A DNA stretch of 64,000 nucleotides from Variovorax ginsengisoli (GCF_030486595.1 NZ_JAUJZH010000017.1:116596-180595); one strand, 5' to 3'. Positions 10,167 through 19,502 are shown, counted from the stretch's first letter. Program-made: numbers and translations. Notes: a model not told the origin generated them from the letters alone.

Positions 10167-11183
10167 ATGCCCACCAACAGACAACAGATCCTCGACAACC
10201 GCCCCGAGGGCGAAGCCGTCGCCAGCAACTTCAAGCTCGTCAGCACCGAGACCCCGGCGCTGAAGGACAACCAGGTGCTGGTGCGCCACCACTACATGAG
10301 CCTCGACCCCTACATGCGCGGCCGCATGAACGATGCCAAGAGCTACGCCCAGCCGCAGCCCCTGGGCCAGGTCATGCAGGGCGGCACGGTCGGCGAGGTG
10401 GTCGAGAGCAAGCACCCCAAGTACGCCGTCGGCGACAAGGTGGTCGGCTTCGGCGGCTGGCAGGAATACAGCGTGGTCGACGCCTCGCAGCCCGGCGCGC
10501 TCAAGAAGGTCGACACCACGCATGTGCCGCTGTCGCACTACCTGGGCGCGGTCGGCATGCCTGGCGTCACGGCCTGGTATGGGCTGGTGAAGATCATCGC
10601 GCCGAAGGCCGGCGAGACCGTGGTCATCACCGCCGCCAGCGGCGCGGTCGGCAGCGCTTTCGGTGCGCTGGCCAAGGCGCGCGGCTGCCGCGTGGTCGGC
10701 ATTGCAGGCGGTCCCGACAAGTGCAAGTACGTCACCGACGAGCTCGGCTTCGATGCCTGCATCGACTACCGCCAGCACCCCGACGTCAAGAGCATGAGCG
10801 CGGCGCTCAAGGAAGCCTGCCCGAACGGCATCGACGGCTACTTCGAGAACGTCGGCGGCTACATCTTCGATGCGGTGCTGCTGCGCACCAACGCCTTCGC
10901 GCGGATCGCGCTGTGCGGCATGATCGCCGGCTACGACGGCCAACCGCTGCCGCTCGCCAATCCGGCACTGTTCCTGGTCAACCGGCTCAAGCTCGAGGGC
11001 TTCATCGTCAGCGAGCACATGGAGGTCTGGCCCGAGGCGCTGGCCGAACTCGGCGCGCTGGTCGCCAGCGGCAAGCTTCGGCCGCGCGAGTCGGTGGCGC
11101 AGGGCATCGAGGCAGCACCCGAAGCCTTTCTCGGCCTGCTGAAGGGCCGGAATTTCGGCAAGCAGCTGGTCAAGCTGATCTGA
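10167..11183 (+). CDS. NADP-dependent MDR-family oxidoreductase (CurA/alkenal reductase-like)
   Basis: Zinc-independent medium-chain reductase of 338 aa, related to leukotriene B4 dehydrogenase and NADPH-dependent curcumin/alkenal reductases, which reduce the double bond of enones. Seen: MPTNRQQILDNRPEGEA at the N-terminus, the conserved HHYMSLDPYMRGRMND segment, a Rossmann motif ITAASGAVGSAFGALAK, and FENVGGYIFDAVL. No zinc-binding cysteine cluster is present, as expected. ATG 10167 is preceded by TTCTCCGGAGACC. In a lipid-degradation operon it could detoxify reactive unsaturated carbonyls; that role is inferred. Confidence 0.9.
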   Translation: MPTNRQQILDNRPEGEAVASNFKLVSTETPALKDNQVLVRHHYMSLDPYMRGRMNDAKSYAQPQPLGQVMQGGTVGEVVESKHPKYAVGDKVVGFGGWQEYSVVDASQPGALKKVDTTHVPLSHYLGAVGMPGVTAWYGLVKIIAPKAGETVVITAASGAVGSAFGALAKARGCRVVGIAGGPDKCKYVTDELGFDACIDYRQHPDVKSMSAALKEACPNGIDGYFENVGGYIFDAVLLRTNAFARIALCGMIAGYDGQPLPLANPALFLVNRLKLEGFIVSEHMEVWPEALAELGALVASGKLRPRESVAQGIEAAPEAFLGLLKGRNFGKQLVKLI

Positions 11184-11208
11184 AAATCGAAATGAACAGG
11201 AGGCTGGC

Positions 11209-12849
11209 ATGGACACCACGCACGAGGTCTTCAACCAGCCGGCGCCGTTGGCCGGCTACAACCTGTTCGAAACCAATCGGCCGCTCGGCGATGCACTGAA
11301 GCACAACGCGCCGCAGCTGCAGCTCGATCCGCTGCGCAGCCTCGGCGCCGAGATCGGCAGCGTCGGCATGCAGACCCATGCGCGGCTGGCCAACATCCAC
11401 CCGCCGGTGCTCCACACCCACGACCGCTTCGGCCGCCGCATCGACGAGGTCGAATTCCATCCGAGCTATCACGCGCTGATGGCGGCGGCGGTCGGCGCCG
11501 GGCTGCACGGCACGCCCTGGACCGGTGAATCGCAGTCGCCGCACGTCGAACGGGCGGCCGGCTTCATGCTGTTCACCGAGCTCGAGCCCTCGATGCTGTG
11601 CCCGATCTCGATGAGCTATGCCGTGACGCCGGCGCTGCGCGGCAATGCCGGCGTCTACGCCGACTGGGGCCCGAAGCTCGCCAGCCGCTGGTACGACCCG
11701 AGGCTCCTGCCCTGGCACGACAAGCCGGGCGTGACCATGGGCATGGGCATGACCGAGAAGCAGGGCGGCTCGGACGTCCGCGCCAACACCACGCAGGCGA
11801 TGCGTGCCGGCAGCGACGGCTGGGGCGAGCGCTACGCGATCACCGGCCACAAGTGGTTCTTCTCGGCGCCGATGTGCGACGCCTTCCTGGTGCTGGCGCA
11901 GGCGCCGGCCGGCCTGTCGTGCTTCTTCCTGCCGCGCGTGCTGCCGGACGGCAGCCGCAACGAGATCCGCATCCAGCGCCTGAAGGACAAGCTCGGCAAC
12001 AAGGCCAACGCCAGCTCCGAGGTCGAGTTCCATGGCGCCAGCGCCTGGCTGGTGGGCGAGGAGGGGCGCGGCATTCCGCAGATCCTCGAGATGGGCACCA
12101 TGACCCGGCTCGACTGCGCGCTCGGCACCAGCGGGCTGATGCGGCAGGCCCTCAGCCTGGCGCTGAACCACACGGCGCAGCGCCAGGCCTTCGGCCGCCC
12201 GCTGATCGAGCAGCCGCTGATGAAGAACGTGCTGGCTGATCTTGCGCTCGAGAGCGAGGCCGCGACCGCGCTGGCGATCCGGCTGGCGCGCGCCTTCGAC
12301 CATCCCGGCGACGAACACGAGCGCCTGATGGCCCGGCTGCTGACGCCAGTGGCCAAGTTCTGGATCTGCAAGCGCGGCAGCCACTTCGCCCAGGAGGCGA
12401 TGGAATGCCTGGGCGGCAACGGCTATGTGGAAGAGGGCGGCGAGGGCGTGATGGCGCGCGTCTACCGCGAGATGCCGCTCAATTCGATCTGGGAGGGCGC
12501 CGGCAACATCATGGCGCTCGACCTGCTGCGCGGGCTGCGCAAAGGCGACGCCGTCGCCGCGCTGGCGCACGAACTGGCGCCGGCGCGCGGCAGCGATGCC
12601 GCGCTCGACCGGCTGGCCGACGCGGTGCCCGCGCGCATCGAGGCGATGGCGACCGAGGTCGAGGCCCGTCGGCTGGCGCAGGATGTGGCCCTCGCGGTGC
12701 AGGCCGCGCTGCTGGTGCGGACCGCGCCGCCGGCCGTGGTCGGCGGCTTCTGCGCCTCGCGCCTCGGCGGCGACTGGGGCCATGCCTTCGGCACGCTGAG
12801 CGCCGGCGTCGACCTCGATGCGATCATTTCCCGCGCGCGGCCCCAGTGA
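11209..12849 (+). CDS. AidB-like acyl-CoA dehydrogenase
   Basis: A 546-aa acyl-CoA dehydrogenase homologue of the AidB branch, recognised by the N-terminal NQPAPLAGYNLFETNRPL, the FTELEPSMLCPISM segment, MGMTEKQGGSDVRANTT, and EAMECLGGNGYVEEG. E. coli AidB is a flavoprotein induced in the adaptive response to alkylation; many homologues in acyl-CoA operons are probably real dehydrogenases (isovaleryl-CoA-like). ATG 11209 follows an AACAGGAGG ribosome-binding site. The ogt-like repair gene is 11 kb away on the same strand, which is too far to argue for a shared role. Confidence 0.9.
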   Translation: MDTTHEVFNQPAPLAGYNLFETNRPLGDALKHNAPQLQLDPLRSLGAEIGSVGMQTHARLANIHPPVLHTHDRFGRRIDEVEFHPSYHALMAAAVGAGLHGTPWTGESQSPHVERAAGFMLFTELEPSMLCPISMSYAVTPALRGNAGVYADWGPKLASRWYDPRLLPWHDKPGVTMGMGMTEKQGGSDVRANTTQAMRAGSDGWGERYAITGHKWFFSAPMCDAFLVLAQAPAGLSCFFLPRVLPDGSRNEIRIQRLKDKLGNKANASSEVEFHGASAWLVGEEGRGIPQILEMGTMTRLDCALGTSGLMRQALSLALNHTAQRQAFGRPLIEQPLMKNVLADLALESEAATALAIRLARAFDHPGDEHERLMARLLTPVAKFWICKRGSHFAQEAMECLGGNGYVEEGGEGVMARVYREMPLNSIWEGAGNIMALDLLRGLRKGDAVAALAHELAPARGSDAALDRLADAVPARIEAMATEVEARRLAQDVALAVQAALLVRTAPPAVVGGFCASRLGGDWGHAFGTLSAGVDLDAIISRARPQ

Positions 12850-12871
12850 CGGCGCAACTTCGAAAGACCCC

Positions 12872-13810
12872 ATGGCCGACCTGATCCTCCACCATTACGC
12901 CACCTCCCCCTTCTCGGAGAAGCTGCGGCTGATCCTCGGCTACAAGAAGCTGGCCTGGAAGTCCGTGATCATTCCGCAGATCGCGCCCAAGCCCGAGCTG
13001 GTGGCGCTCACGGGGGGCTACCGCCGCACGCCGGTGCTGCAGATCGGCGCCGACATCTACTGCGACACGGCGCTGATCTGCGACGTGCTCGAACACCTGG
13101 CGCCGCTGCCGTCGATCTACCCGGAGCCAGGCAAGGGCCTCGCGCGGGTGCTCGCGCAATGGGCCGACAGCACGCTGTTCTGGGCCGCGATGGCCTACAA
13201 CTTCAGCCCCAAGGGCGCGGCCGACATGTTCGGCAAGGCGCCCCCGGAGGTGGTCAAGGCCTTCACCGAAGACCGTCGCGCGATGAGCGGCAGCATGGTG
13301 AGGCTGCGGCCGGCGGATGCCGCCGCGGCGTACAAGTCGTACCTGCGCCGGCTGTCCGACATGCTCGACGACACCGACTACCTGCTGGGTGCCTTCCCGA
13401 CCGTGGCCGATTTCGCCTGCTACCACCCGCTGTGGTTCACGCGCAAGCGCACGCCCTCGATGGCTGGCATCCTGCAATTGACGCCCGCCGTGGGCGACTG
13501 GATGGACCGCATGGCGGCCATCGGCCACGGCACGATGGAAGTCTTCGATGCCGCCCGGGCGCTCGAGGTCGCGACCGCGTCGACCCCCCACACGCTGCTG
13601 TCCGACAGCACCTTCCAGGACGAGCACGGCATCGCGCTCGGCTCGCCTGTCACGATCGCCGCCGAGAGCTTCGGGCCCGAGGCCACCGAGGGCGAACTGG
13701 TCGCGGCCACGCGCACCCACTACACGCTGCGCCGCACCGATCCGCGCGCGGGCACGGTGCATGTGCACTTTCCGCGAATCGGGTATGTGTTGCGGGCGGT
13801 GTCCCCCTGA
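12872..13810 (+). CDS. Glutathione S-transferase family protein
   Basis: A 312-aa protein with an N-terminal thioredoxin-like GST domain (ADLILHHYATSPFSEKLRLILGY), a GGYRRTPVLQIGADIYCDTA segment containing the cis-Pro and glutathione-gamma-Glu site, and a helical C-terminal domain with the conserved N-cap DYLLGAFPTVADFACY. It is longer than a standard GST (about 210 aa), with about 90 extra C-terminal residues that look like a small beta-rich domain (ending HVHFPRIGYVLRAV). ATG 12872 follows GAAAGACCC, 22 bases after the AidB-like stop. Likely a conjugating or peroxide-handling member of the operon; the substrate is unknown. Confidence 0.85.
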   Translation: MADLILHHYATSPFSEKLRLILGYKKLAWKSVIIPQIAPKPELVALTGGYRRTPVLQIGADIYCDTALICDVLEHLAPLPSIYPEPGKGLARVLAQWADSTLFWAAMAYNFSPKGAADMFGKAPPEVVKAFTEDRRAMSGSMVRLRPADAAAAYKSYLRRLSDMLDDTDYLLGAFPTVADFACYHPLWFTRKRTPSMAGILQLTPAVGDWMDRMAAIGHGTMEVFDAARALEVATASTPHTLLSDSTFQDEHGIALGSPVTIAAESFGPEATEGELVAATRTHYTLRRTDPRAGTVHVHFPRIGYVLRAVSP

Positions 13811-13906
13811 GCGTGAAGCACCTGCGCGACTCCGATTTCGCCGGTTTCGTATTTCAATAGCGCCTCAACGCCAAACCCAACACAAGAGACGAAAGGACAC
13901 GCGCAA

Positions 13907-14812
13907 ATGATCCAGGACTTCAAGGGCACGACGGCCGTTCTCACCGGCGCCGGCTCCGGCTTCGGCCTCGAATGCGCGCGCATCGGCGCGGCACGCGGCA
14001 TGAACCTCGTGCTGGTCGACGTCCAGCAGGATGCGCTCGACCGGGCGCAGGCCGAGATGGAAGCCGCCGGCGCGCAGGTGCTCGCGCGCAAGGTCGACGT
14101 CGCCGACGCGGCCCAGATGGAAGCACTCGCCAAGGCGGTGCAGCAGCGCTTCGGCGCACCGCATTTCGTCTTCAACAACGCCGGCGTCGGCGCCGGCGGG
14201 CTGGTGTGGGAGAACAGCGTTGCCGACTGGGAATGGGTGCTCGGCGTCGACTTGTGGGGCGTGGTGCACGGCGTGCGCCTGTTCACGCCGATGATGCTGG
14301 AAGCGGCGGCCAAGGACCCGGCGTACCGCGGCCACATCGTCAACACCGCCAGCATGGCGGGCCTGCTGACGCCGCCCAACATGGGCATCTACAACGCGGC
14401 CAAGGCCGCGGTCGTGAGCCTCACCGAGACTCTCTACCAGGACCTGAAGCTGGTCACCGACCAGGTCGGCGCGAGCCTGCTGTGCCCGTACTTCGTGCCC
14501 ACCGGCATCACCCAGAGCGAACGCAATCGCCCGGGCGCGCTGGCCGGCGGTGCGCTCACCAAGAGCCAGCTGATCGGCCAGGCGATGAGCAACAAGGCGG
14601 TCAGCAGCGGCAAGGTCAGCGCCGCCGAGGTCGCCCAGATGGTGTTCGATGCGATCACCGCCAACCAGTTCTACGTCTTCAGCCACCCGAAGGCGCTCGG
14701 CAACGTGAAGAGCCGGATGGAGAACATCGTGTCGATCACGAACCCGGCCGACCCCTTCCTGGAGCGGCCCGAGATCGGCATCAAGCTGCGCGAGCAGCTG
14801 CGGGCCGGTTGA
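13907..14812 (+). CDS. SDR family oxidoreductase
   Basis: A 301-aa short-chain dehydrogenase with TGAGSGFGLECARIGA near residue 10, FNNAGVGAGG, an active-site Ser in NTASMAG and the YNAAK catalytic pair. It has a longer C-terminal region than FabG-type SDRs (MENIVSITNPADPFLERPE), as in the classical SDRs often found beside acyl-CoA dehydrogenases. ATG 13907 follows a GAAAGGA ribosome-binding site in a 96-base gap, so it may be transcribed with, or separately from, the operon. It is the last plus-strand gene and meets the SLC13 permease gene tail to tail with no gap. Confidence 0.9.
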   Translation: MIQDFKGTTAVLTGAGSGFGLECARIGAARGMNLVLVDVQQDALDRAQAEMEAAGAQVLARKVDVADAAQMEALAKAVQQRFGAPHFVFNNAGVGAGGLVWENSVADWEWVLGVDLWGVVHGVRLFTPMMLEAAAKDPAYRGHIVNTASMAGLLTPPNMGIYNAAKAAVVSLTETLYQDLKLVTDQVGASLLCPYFVPTGITQSERNRPGALAGGALTKSQLIGQAMSNKAVSSGKVSAAEVAQMVFDAITANQFYVFSHPKALGNVKSRMENIVSITNPADPFLERPEIGIKLREQLRAG

Positions 14813-16636
14813 TCAGGGCGGCAGCAGCCAGGGCACCAGCAGCACGCTCACGGCCCCTACCATCACCGCGAGCGGCAGGCCGATCTTGACGAAATCGCCG
14901 AAGCTGTAGTTGCCGGCGGTGCTGACCAGCGTGTTGACGGGTGACGAGATCGGCGTCATGAACCCGGCCGACGCGGCCAGCGCCACCATCATCGCGAACG
15001 GGTAGGGCGATGCGTCGAGGTGCTGGGCCAGCGCCAGCGCGACCGGCGCCATCAGCACTGCGGTGGCGGTGTTGGCGATCACCAGGCCGATCAGCGAACA
15101 CAGCACGAAAAGACAGGCCAGCACCGGACGGATGCCGTAGCTGCCCACCAGCGCCAGCAGGCCGTCGGCCGCCAGGTCGATGCCGCCGGTGCGCTGCAGC
15201 GCCAGCGAGAAGGGCAGCATCCCGATGATCAGGATCAGGCTGCGCCAGTGGATCGCCCGGTAGGCCGAGTCGAGGTCGATGCAGCGGAACAGGCCCATCA
15301 GCAGGCAGCCGGCGATCGCAGCCTGCACGTTGGGGACCGCGCCCGACAGCATCAGCCCGATCACCAGCAACAGGCAGAACACCGCGTGCGGCGCGCGGCG
15401 CGGCGCGGCCAGCAGCGCCCCGCCTTCCTGGGGCAGGCTCAGGCCGACCAGGTCGTGGCCGTCGGTCTGCAGGGCCCGGATCGCTTGCCACGGCCCGACC
15501 AGCAGCAGCGTGTCGCCGACCTTGAGGCGCGCGCTCTCCAGGCCGTGCGCGTGGGTGACCCGGCCCCGGCGCAAGCCCACGACCGTGAGGCCGTGCTGCG
15601 CCAGCAGGCGCGATTCGCTGCCGGTGGTGTCGACCAGTGTCGAGTCGACCGGGATTACCGCCTCGGCCATGCCGACGTCGCGCGATTGGTCGGTGAAGTA
15701 GGCGCCGGAGATCGGCAGCTTGTGCAGCGCATAGCGCTCGCACAGGGCCGGGACGTCGAAGGCCTTCGACTCGACGTCGAGCAGCAGGATGTCGCCGGCC
15801 CGGATCTCGGTGTCGGCCGAGACCCGCAGCACCTCGCGCCGCAGCGTGTGCTGGCGCTCGAGCGCGATCACGTGGGCATCGGAGGCAGGGCCGAGTCCCA
15901 GGCCTTCGAGGCTGCGCCCGACCAGCGGCGAGTCGGCTTGCACCGCGAGGCGGAAGGCGCGGTCGTGCAGCTTGTATTGGTCCACCCAGTCGTTCAGGCT
16001 CGGCCGGCCGCCGCTCGTCGAGCCGCTCTCGCCGCGCAGGCGCCGCCTGGCCACCGCCATGTAGGCGATCGCGAGCAGCAGCACCGGCACGCCGATCGGC
16101 GTGATGGTGAAGAAGCCGAAGCCTTCGGCCCCGTGGCGCATCAGCTCGCTGTTGACGATCAGGTTGGGCGTGGTCGCGACCAAGGTCATCATCCCGCTGA
16201 TCAGGCCCGCCACGCTCACGGGCATCAGCAGTTGGCCGGCCGCGACACCGGTCTGCTGGGCGATGCGGATCACGATCGGAATGAAGATCGCGACCACGGC
16301 GGTGGAACTCATGAACGAGCCCATCAGGCCGACCGCCAGCATCAGCAGCGCCAGCAGGCGGGTCTCGCTGCTGCCGCCGTGCTTCACCAGCCAGTCGCCG
16401 ACGTGCTGGGCCACGCCGGTGCGCACCAGGCCTTCGCCGAGCACGAACAGGGCAGCGACCAGCACGATGTTCGGATCCGAAAACCCCGCCAGCGCCTCGT
16501 TCATGTCGATGATGCCGGTGAGGGGCAGCAGCACAATCATGATCAGCGCCACGGCATCGAGGCGCGGCCGGCCCGAGATGAACATGGCGATCGCGACGCC
16601 CAGCAGGGCGAGCACTTGGACCAGCTCAGACGACAT
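14813..16636 (-). CDS. SLC13/DASS-family permease with RCK_C (TrkA-C) domains
   Basis: An inner-membrane transporter of 607 aa. Two blocks of hydrophobic helices flank a soluble region, about residues 200-370, containing two TrkA-C-like stretches (LVGRSLEGLGL; AGDILLLDVES; VGDTLLLVGP). This is the layout of the SLC13-type divalent anion/sodium symporter family that includes sulfate and dicarboxylate carriers. The repeated segments SSTAVVAIFIPIVI and ANTATAVLMAPVAL match the paired substrate/Na+ hairpins. ATG 16636 (MSSELVQVLALLG) was chosen because it starts directly at the first helix; upstream in-frame codons would add an unlikely charged extension. The gene reads toward 14812 and is divergent from the DUF1428 gene. 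Substrate unknown. Confidence 0.87.
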   Translation of the reverse strand: MSSELVQVLALLGVAIAMFISGRPRLDAVALIMIVLLPLTGIIDMNEALAGFSDPNIVLVAALFVLGEGLVRTGVAQHVGDWLVKHGGSSETRLLALLMLAVGLMGSFMSSTAVVAIFIPIVIRIAQQTGVAAGQLLMPVSVAGLISGMMTLVATTPNLIVNSELMRHGAEGFGFFTITPIGVPVLLLAIAYMAVARRRLRGESGSTSGGRPSLNDWVDQYKLHDRAFRLAVQADSPLVGRSLEGLGLGPASDAHVIALERQHTLRREVLRVSADTEIRAGDILLLDVESKAFDVPALCERYALHKLPISGAYFTDQSRDVGMAEAVIPVDSTLVDTTGSESRLLAQHGLTVVGLRRGRVTHAHGLESARLKVGDTLLLVGPWQAIRALQTDGHDLVGLSLPQEGGALLAAPRRAPHAVFCLLLVIGLMLSGAVPNVQAAIAGCLLMGLFRCIDLDSAYRAIHWRSLILIIGMLPFSLALQRTGGIDLAADGLLALVGSYGIRPVLACLFVLCSLIGLVIANTATAVLMAPVALALAQHLDASPYPFAMMVALAASAGFMTPISSPVNTLVSTAGNYSFGDFVKIGLPLAVMVGAVSVLLVPWLLPP

Positions 16637-16724
16637 GGAACCACCCGCGAGAATGAGAGACCGGATTCTGCGCGATCCGGCCGCCGCATCGGCCGTCTCG
16701 CAATCCCGCATCCCGATGGGGGGC

Positions 16725-16766
16725 TTGGCCACCACTGCGGAATGCATATACTGAACCTCACGGTTC
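16725..16766 (+). promoter_or_regulatory. Sigma-70-like promoter with overlapping TetR-like operator
   Basis: TTGGCC (16725-16730) and TATACT (16747-16752) are separated by 16 bases. Immediately downstream GAACC (16753-16757) and GGTTC (16762-16766) form an inverted repeat with a 4-base centre, so a bound repressor would cover the start point. The predicted transcript would begin near 16759 and carries an AAGGAG site (16788-16793) seven bases before ATG 16801. Confidence 0.5.
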
Positions 16767-16800
16767 TGTGTATGTTCGATTCGCAGCAAGGAGACCTTCC

Positions 16801-17160
16801 ATGGCCTATGTCGACGGCTACGTGCTTCCCCTCAAGAAGAACAAGATCGATGCCTACCGCCAGATGGCGGCGCTCGCCGGTTCGGTCTGGCGCGAGCATG
16901 GCGCGCTCGAATACCGCGAGTGGATCGCCGAGGACGTGAAGGCCGGCGAGCACACCTCGTTTCCACAGGCCGTGAAGCTCGAGGACGACGAGATCGTGGT
17001 GTTCTCGTGGATCGTCTTCGAGTCGCGCGACCACCGCGACGAAGTCAACGCCAAGGCCATGAGCGACCCGCGCCTGGCCGGCATGATGGATCCGAAGTCG
17101 ATGCCCTTCGACGGCAAGCGGATGTTCTGGGGCGGCTTCGAGCCGCTGGTTGCGCTCTAG
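16801..17160 (+). CDS. DUF1428 family protein (YbaA-like)
   Basis: A 119-aa small soluble protein. The start MAYVDGYVLPLKKNKIDAY and end MPFDGKRMFWGGFEPLV are hallmarks of DUF1428, a dimeric alpha/beta-barrel family of unknown function represented by E. coli YbaA. ATG 16801 is fixed by a strong AAGGAG site seven bases upstream. It has its own promoter with a TetR-like palindrome, so it is probably inducible. Its last codons overlap the stop of the convergent aldo/keto reductase gene. Confidence 0.9.
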   Translation: MAYVDGYVLPLKKNKIDAYRQMAALAGSVWREHGALEYREWIAEDVKAGEHTSFPQAVKLEDDEIVVFSWIVFESRDHRDEVNAKAMSDPRLAGMMDPKSMPFDGKRMFWGGFEPLVAL

Positions 17161-18200
17161 CGGGTGGGCTGCACGGCGACCGGACTGCGCTCCGCGAACT
17201 GGCCGTTCCAGTAGGGGTAGTAAGGGTAGGGCGGCGTCGTGGCGCTGGCGGCATCCAGCCGTGCGATCTGGTCGGCCGTGAGCTCCCAGCCCAGCGCGCC
17301 GAGGTTCTGCCTGAGCTGCGCTTCGTCGCGCGCCCCGATCAGCACCGACGAGACGGTCGGCCGCCGCAGCAGCCAGTTGAGTGCGATCTGGGGCAGCGTC
17401 TTGCCGGTCTCCTCGGCCACCTGGTCCATGGCGTCGACCACGCGGAAGAGGCGCTCGTCGTCCACCGGCGGCGCGGAGCCGGCGGTGTCGTTGAGGCGGC
17501 TCGCCGCCGGCAAGGGCTGGCTGCGCCGGATCTTGCCGGTCAAGCGGCCCCAGCCGAGCGGGCTCCAGACGATCGCACCGATGCCCTGGTCGAGCCCGAG
17601 CGGCATCAGTTCCCACTCGTAGTCGCGGCCGACCAGCGAGTAGTAGGCCTGGTTGGCGACGTAGCGCGACAGCCCGAGCCGATCGGACGCCGCCAGCGAT
17701 TTCATCAGCTGCCAGCCCGAGAAATTCGACGCGCCGATGTAGCGGACCTTGCCCGCGCGGATCAGGTCGTCAAGGGTGCGCAGCACCTGCTCGACCGGCG
17801 TCATGGCGTCGAAGGCATGCAGTTGCAGCAGGTCGATGGTGTCGGTGCCCAGGCGCCGGAGCGCGGCATCGACGCCCTGGACCAGATGATGACGCGAGGC
17901 ACCGACGTCGTTCGGCCCGTCGCCGGCGCGCAGAGCGAGCTTGGTCGACAGGATGACCTTGTCGCGCCGGCCCTGGATGGCCGCGCCGAGTATCGATTCG
18001 GAAGCGCCGCTCGAGTAGACGTCGGCGCTGTCGAAAAGATTGACGCCGGCGTCGAGGCAGATGTCGACGATGCGGCGCGCCCCGGCGACATCGGTGTTGC
18101 CCCAAGCGCTGAACAGCGGGCCTTCGCCGCCGAAAGTTCCGGCCCCGAAGCAGAGGGCCGGGACCTTGAAGCCCGAGTTTCCGAGATAGCGATATTCCAT
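17157..18200 (-). CDS. Aldo/keto reductase
   Basis: NADPH-dependent reductase of aldehydes/ketones, 347 aa, TIM-barrel AKR family. Catalytic tetrad seen: Asp and Tyr in NLFDSADVYSSGASE, Lys in ILSTKLAL, His in LLQLHAFD. The cofactor-binding C-terminal stretch SVLIGARDEAQLRQNL is present. ATG 18200 (MEYRYLGNSGFKVP) is the classical AKR opening. It lies 41 bases after the MFS exporter gene, so the two probably form one transcript controlled by the divergent LysR protein. The last bases overlap the end of the convergent DUF1428 gene. Confidence 0.92.
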   Translation of the reverse strand: MEYRYLGNSGFKVPALCFGAGTFGGEGPLFSAWGNTDVAGARRIVDICLDAGVNLFDSADVYSSGASESILGAAIQGRRDKVILSTKLALRAGDGPNDVGASRHHLVQGVDAALRRLGTDTIDLLQLHAFDAMTPVEQVLRTLDDLIRAGKVRYIGASNFSGWQLMKSLAASDRLGLSRYVANQAYYSLVGRDYEWELMPLGLDQGIGAIVWSPLGWGRLTGKIRRSQPLPAASRLNDTAGSAPPVDDERLFRVVDAMDQVAEETGKTLPQIALNWLLRRPTVSSVLIGARDEAQLRQNLGALGWELTADQIARLDAASATTPPYPYYPYWNGQFAERSPVAVQPTR

Positions 18201-18241
18201 GGTGCGTCCTTGTGTGCGGTGGGTGTGAAAGGGTGGGTGGT

Positions 18242-19432
18242 TCAGGCGCAGGCGGTGACGGCGGCCGCCGGAAGCCGGCGATCGAGCGCCCGGCTCCAGA
18301 GCGCGATCGCCAGCCCGGCCAGGGTCAGCAGCGCCGCCACCCAGCCCAGCGCCTGCAGGCCGGGCCCGCGCTCGATGACGCCGCCGCCGGCCCAGGCACC
18401 CAGCGCGTTGCCGAGATTGAAGGCCGCGATGTTGAGGCTGGAGGCCAGGTTCTGTCCGGCGCCCGCCGCCTTGTCGAGCACGCGCAGTTGCAGCGGGGCG
18501 ACAGTAGCGAAGGCGGCGATGCCAAGCAGCAGCACGAACACCACCGCGGTCCAGGGCCTGTGGACCAGCCACTGCATCGCGCCGAGCACAGCGGCCAGTG
18601 CTACCAGCGAACCCAGGAGGGACGGCATCGGCGCACGGTCGGCCAGCCAGCCGCCCAGCAGGTTGCCGACGGCCAGACCTCCGCCGAACAGCAGCAGGAT
18701 CGGCGACACCGCCGCCGCCGATACGCCGGTGACGCGGGTCAGCAGCGGCTGGATGAAGGTAAAGACGGCGAACACGCCGGCAAAGCCCAGCACCGTGATC
18801 GCCAACCCGAGCAGCACCTGCGGCCGGGCCAGCACGGCGAGTTCGTCGCGCAGTGCGGCCGGTGCGGCGTCGGCCCGGCCGCCGCGCGGCACGAACAGCG
18901 CCAGTACCGTGAAGGCGGCGACCCCGATCAGCGCCACCGCCCAGAAGGTCGAGCGCCAGCCGAAGTGCAGGCCGAGCCAGGCACCGGCCGGCACGCCGAG
19001 CAGCGTCGCCGCGGTGAGCCCGGTGAACATGACGGCGATCGCCGAGGCGCGTCGCTCCGGCGGCACCAGGCCGGTGGCCACCACGGAGCCGACGCCGAAG
19101 AAGGTGCCGTGCGCCAGCGAGGTGACGACCCGCGCGGCCATCAGCAGCTCGTAGCTGCCGGCCATGGCGCAGGCGATGTTGCCGAGCGTGAAGATGGCCA
19201 TCAACCCGAGCAGCACGGTCTTGCGCGGCAGGCGGCGGCTGGCGATGGTCAGCAGCGGCGCGCCGACCGCGACGCCGAGCGCGTAGCCCGAGATCAACAG
19301 GCCGGCAGCCGCGATCGAGACCTGGAGATCGGCGGACACCTGCAGCAGCAGGCCCATGATGACGAATTCGGTGGTGCCTATTCCGAAGGCACCGGCGGTG
19401 AGGGCGAGGAGGGCGATGGGCATGATGGCCAT
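18242..19432 (-). CDS. MFS transporter, arabinose-efflux / drug-export type
   Basis: A 396-aa, 12-helix major facilitator with the N-terminal TTEFVIMGLLLQVSADLQVS signature of AraJ/YdhP-like exporters and a loop 2-3 basic motif (TIASRRLPRKTVLL). ATG 19432 (MAIMPIALL) is used; ATG 19423 is an equally possible start three codons later. It forms a unit with the aldo/keto reductase downstream and is divergent from a LysR gene 70 bases away, the usual layout of a substrate-induced export/detoxification pair. Substrate unknown. Confidence 0.88.
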   Translation of the reverse strand: MAIMPIALLALTAGAFGIGTTEFVIMGLLLQVSADLQVSIAAAGLLISGYALGVAVGAPLLTIASRRLPRKTVLLGLMAIFTLGNIACAMAGSYELLMAARVVTSLAHGTFFGVGSVVATGLVPPERRASAIAVMFTGLTAATLLGVPAGAWLGLHFGWRSTFWAVALIGVAAFTVLALFVPRGGRADAAPAALRDELAVLARPQVLLGLAITVLGFAGVFAVFTFIQPLLTRVTGVSAAAVSPILLLFGGGLAVGNLLGGWLADRAPMPSLLGSLVALAAVLGAMQWLVHRPWTAVVFVLLLGIAAFATVAPLQLRVLDKAAGAGQNLASSLNIAAFNLGNALGAWAGGGVIERGPGLQALGWVAALLTLAGLAIALWSRALDRRLPAAAVTACA

Positions 19433-19483
19433 GACTGTGCCGGTTCCGCGGCAGCATGAATAGAATGCCGATTCGACATGCTC

Positions 19484-19502
19484 TTGTGAATTGAAGTCAC
19501 AA
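19484..19502. promoter_or_regulatory. LysR-type inverted repeat abutting the lysR start codon
   Basis: TTGTGA (19484-19489) and TCACAA (19497-19502) form a perfect inverted repeat with a 7-base centre, ending one base before ATG 19503. It lies in the 70-base divergent region between the MFS gene and the LysR gene, where an autoregulatory and activating site is expected. Confidence 0.55.

Noticed and set aside
16637..16789. Longer start for the SLC13 permease
   Set aside because: It would add a charged, low-plausibility tail before the first helix and would run across the divergent promoter.
15020..16939. Long plus-strand frame opposite the SLC13 permease gene
   Set aside because: Composition is low-complexity Gln/Asp/His/Arg-rich, a typical shadow of a GC-rich gene on the other strand.
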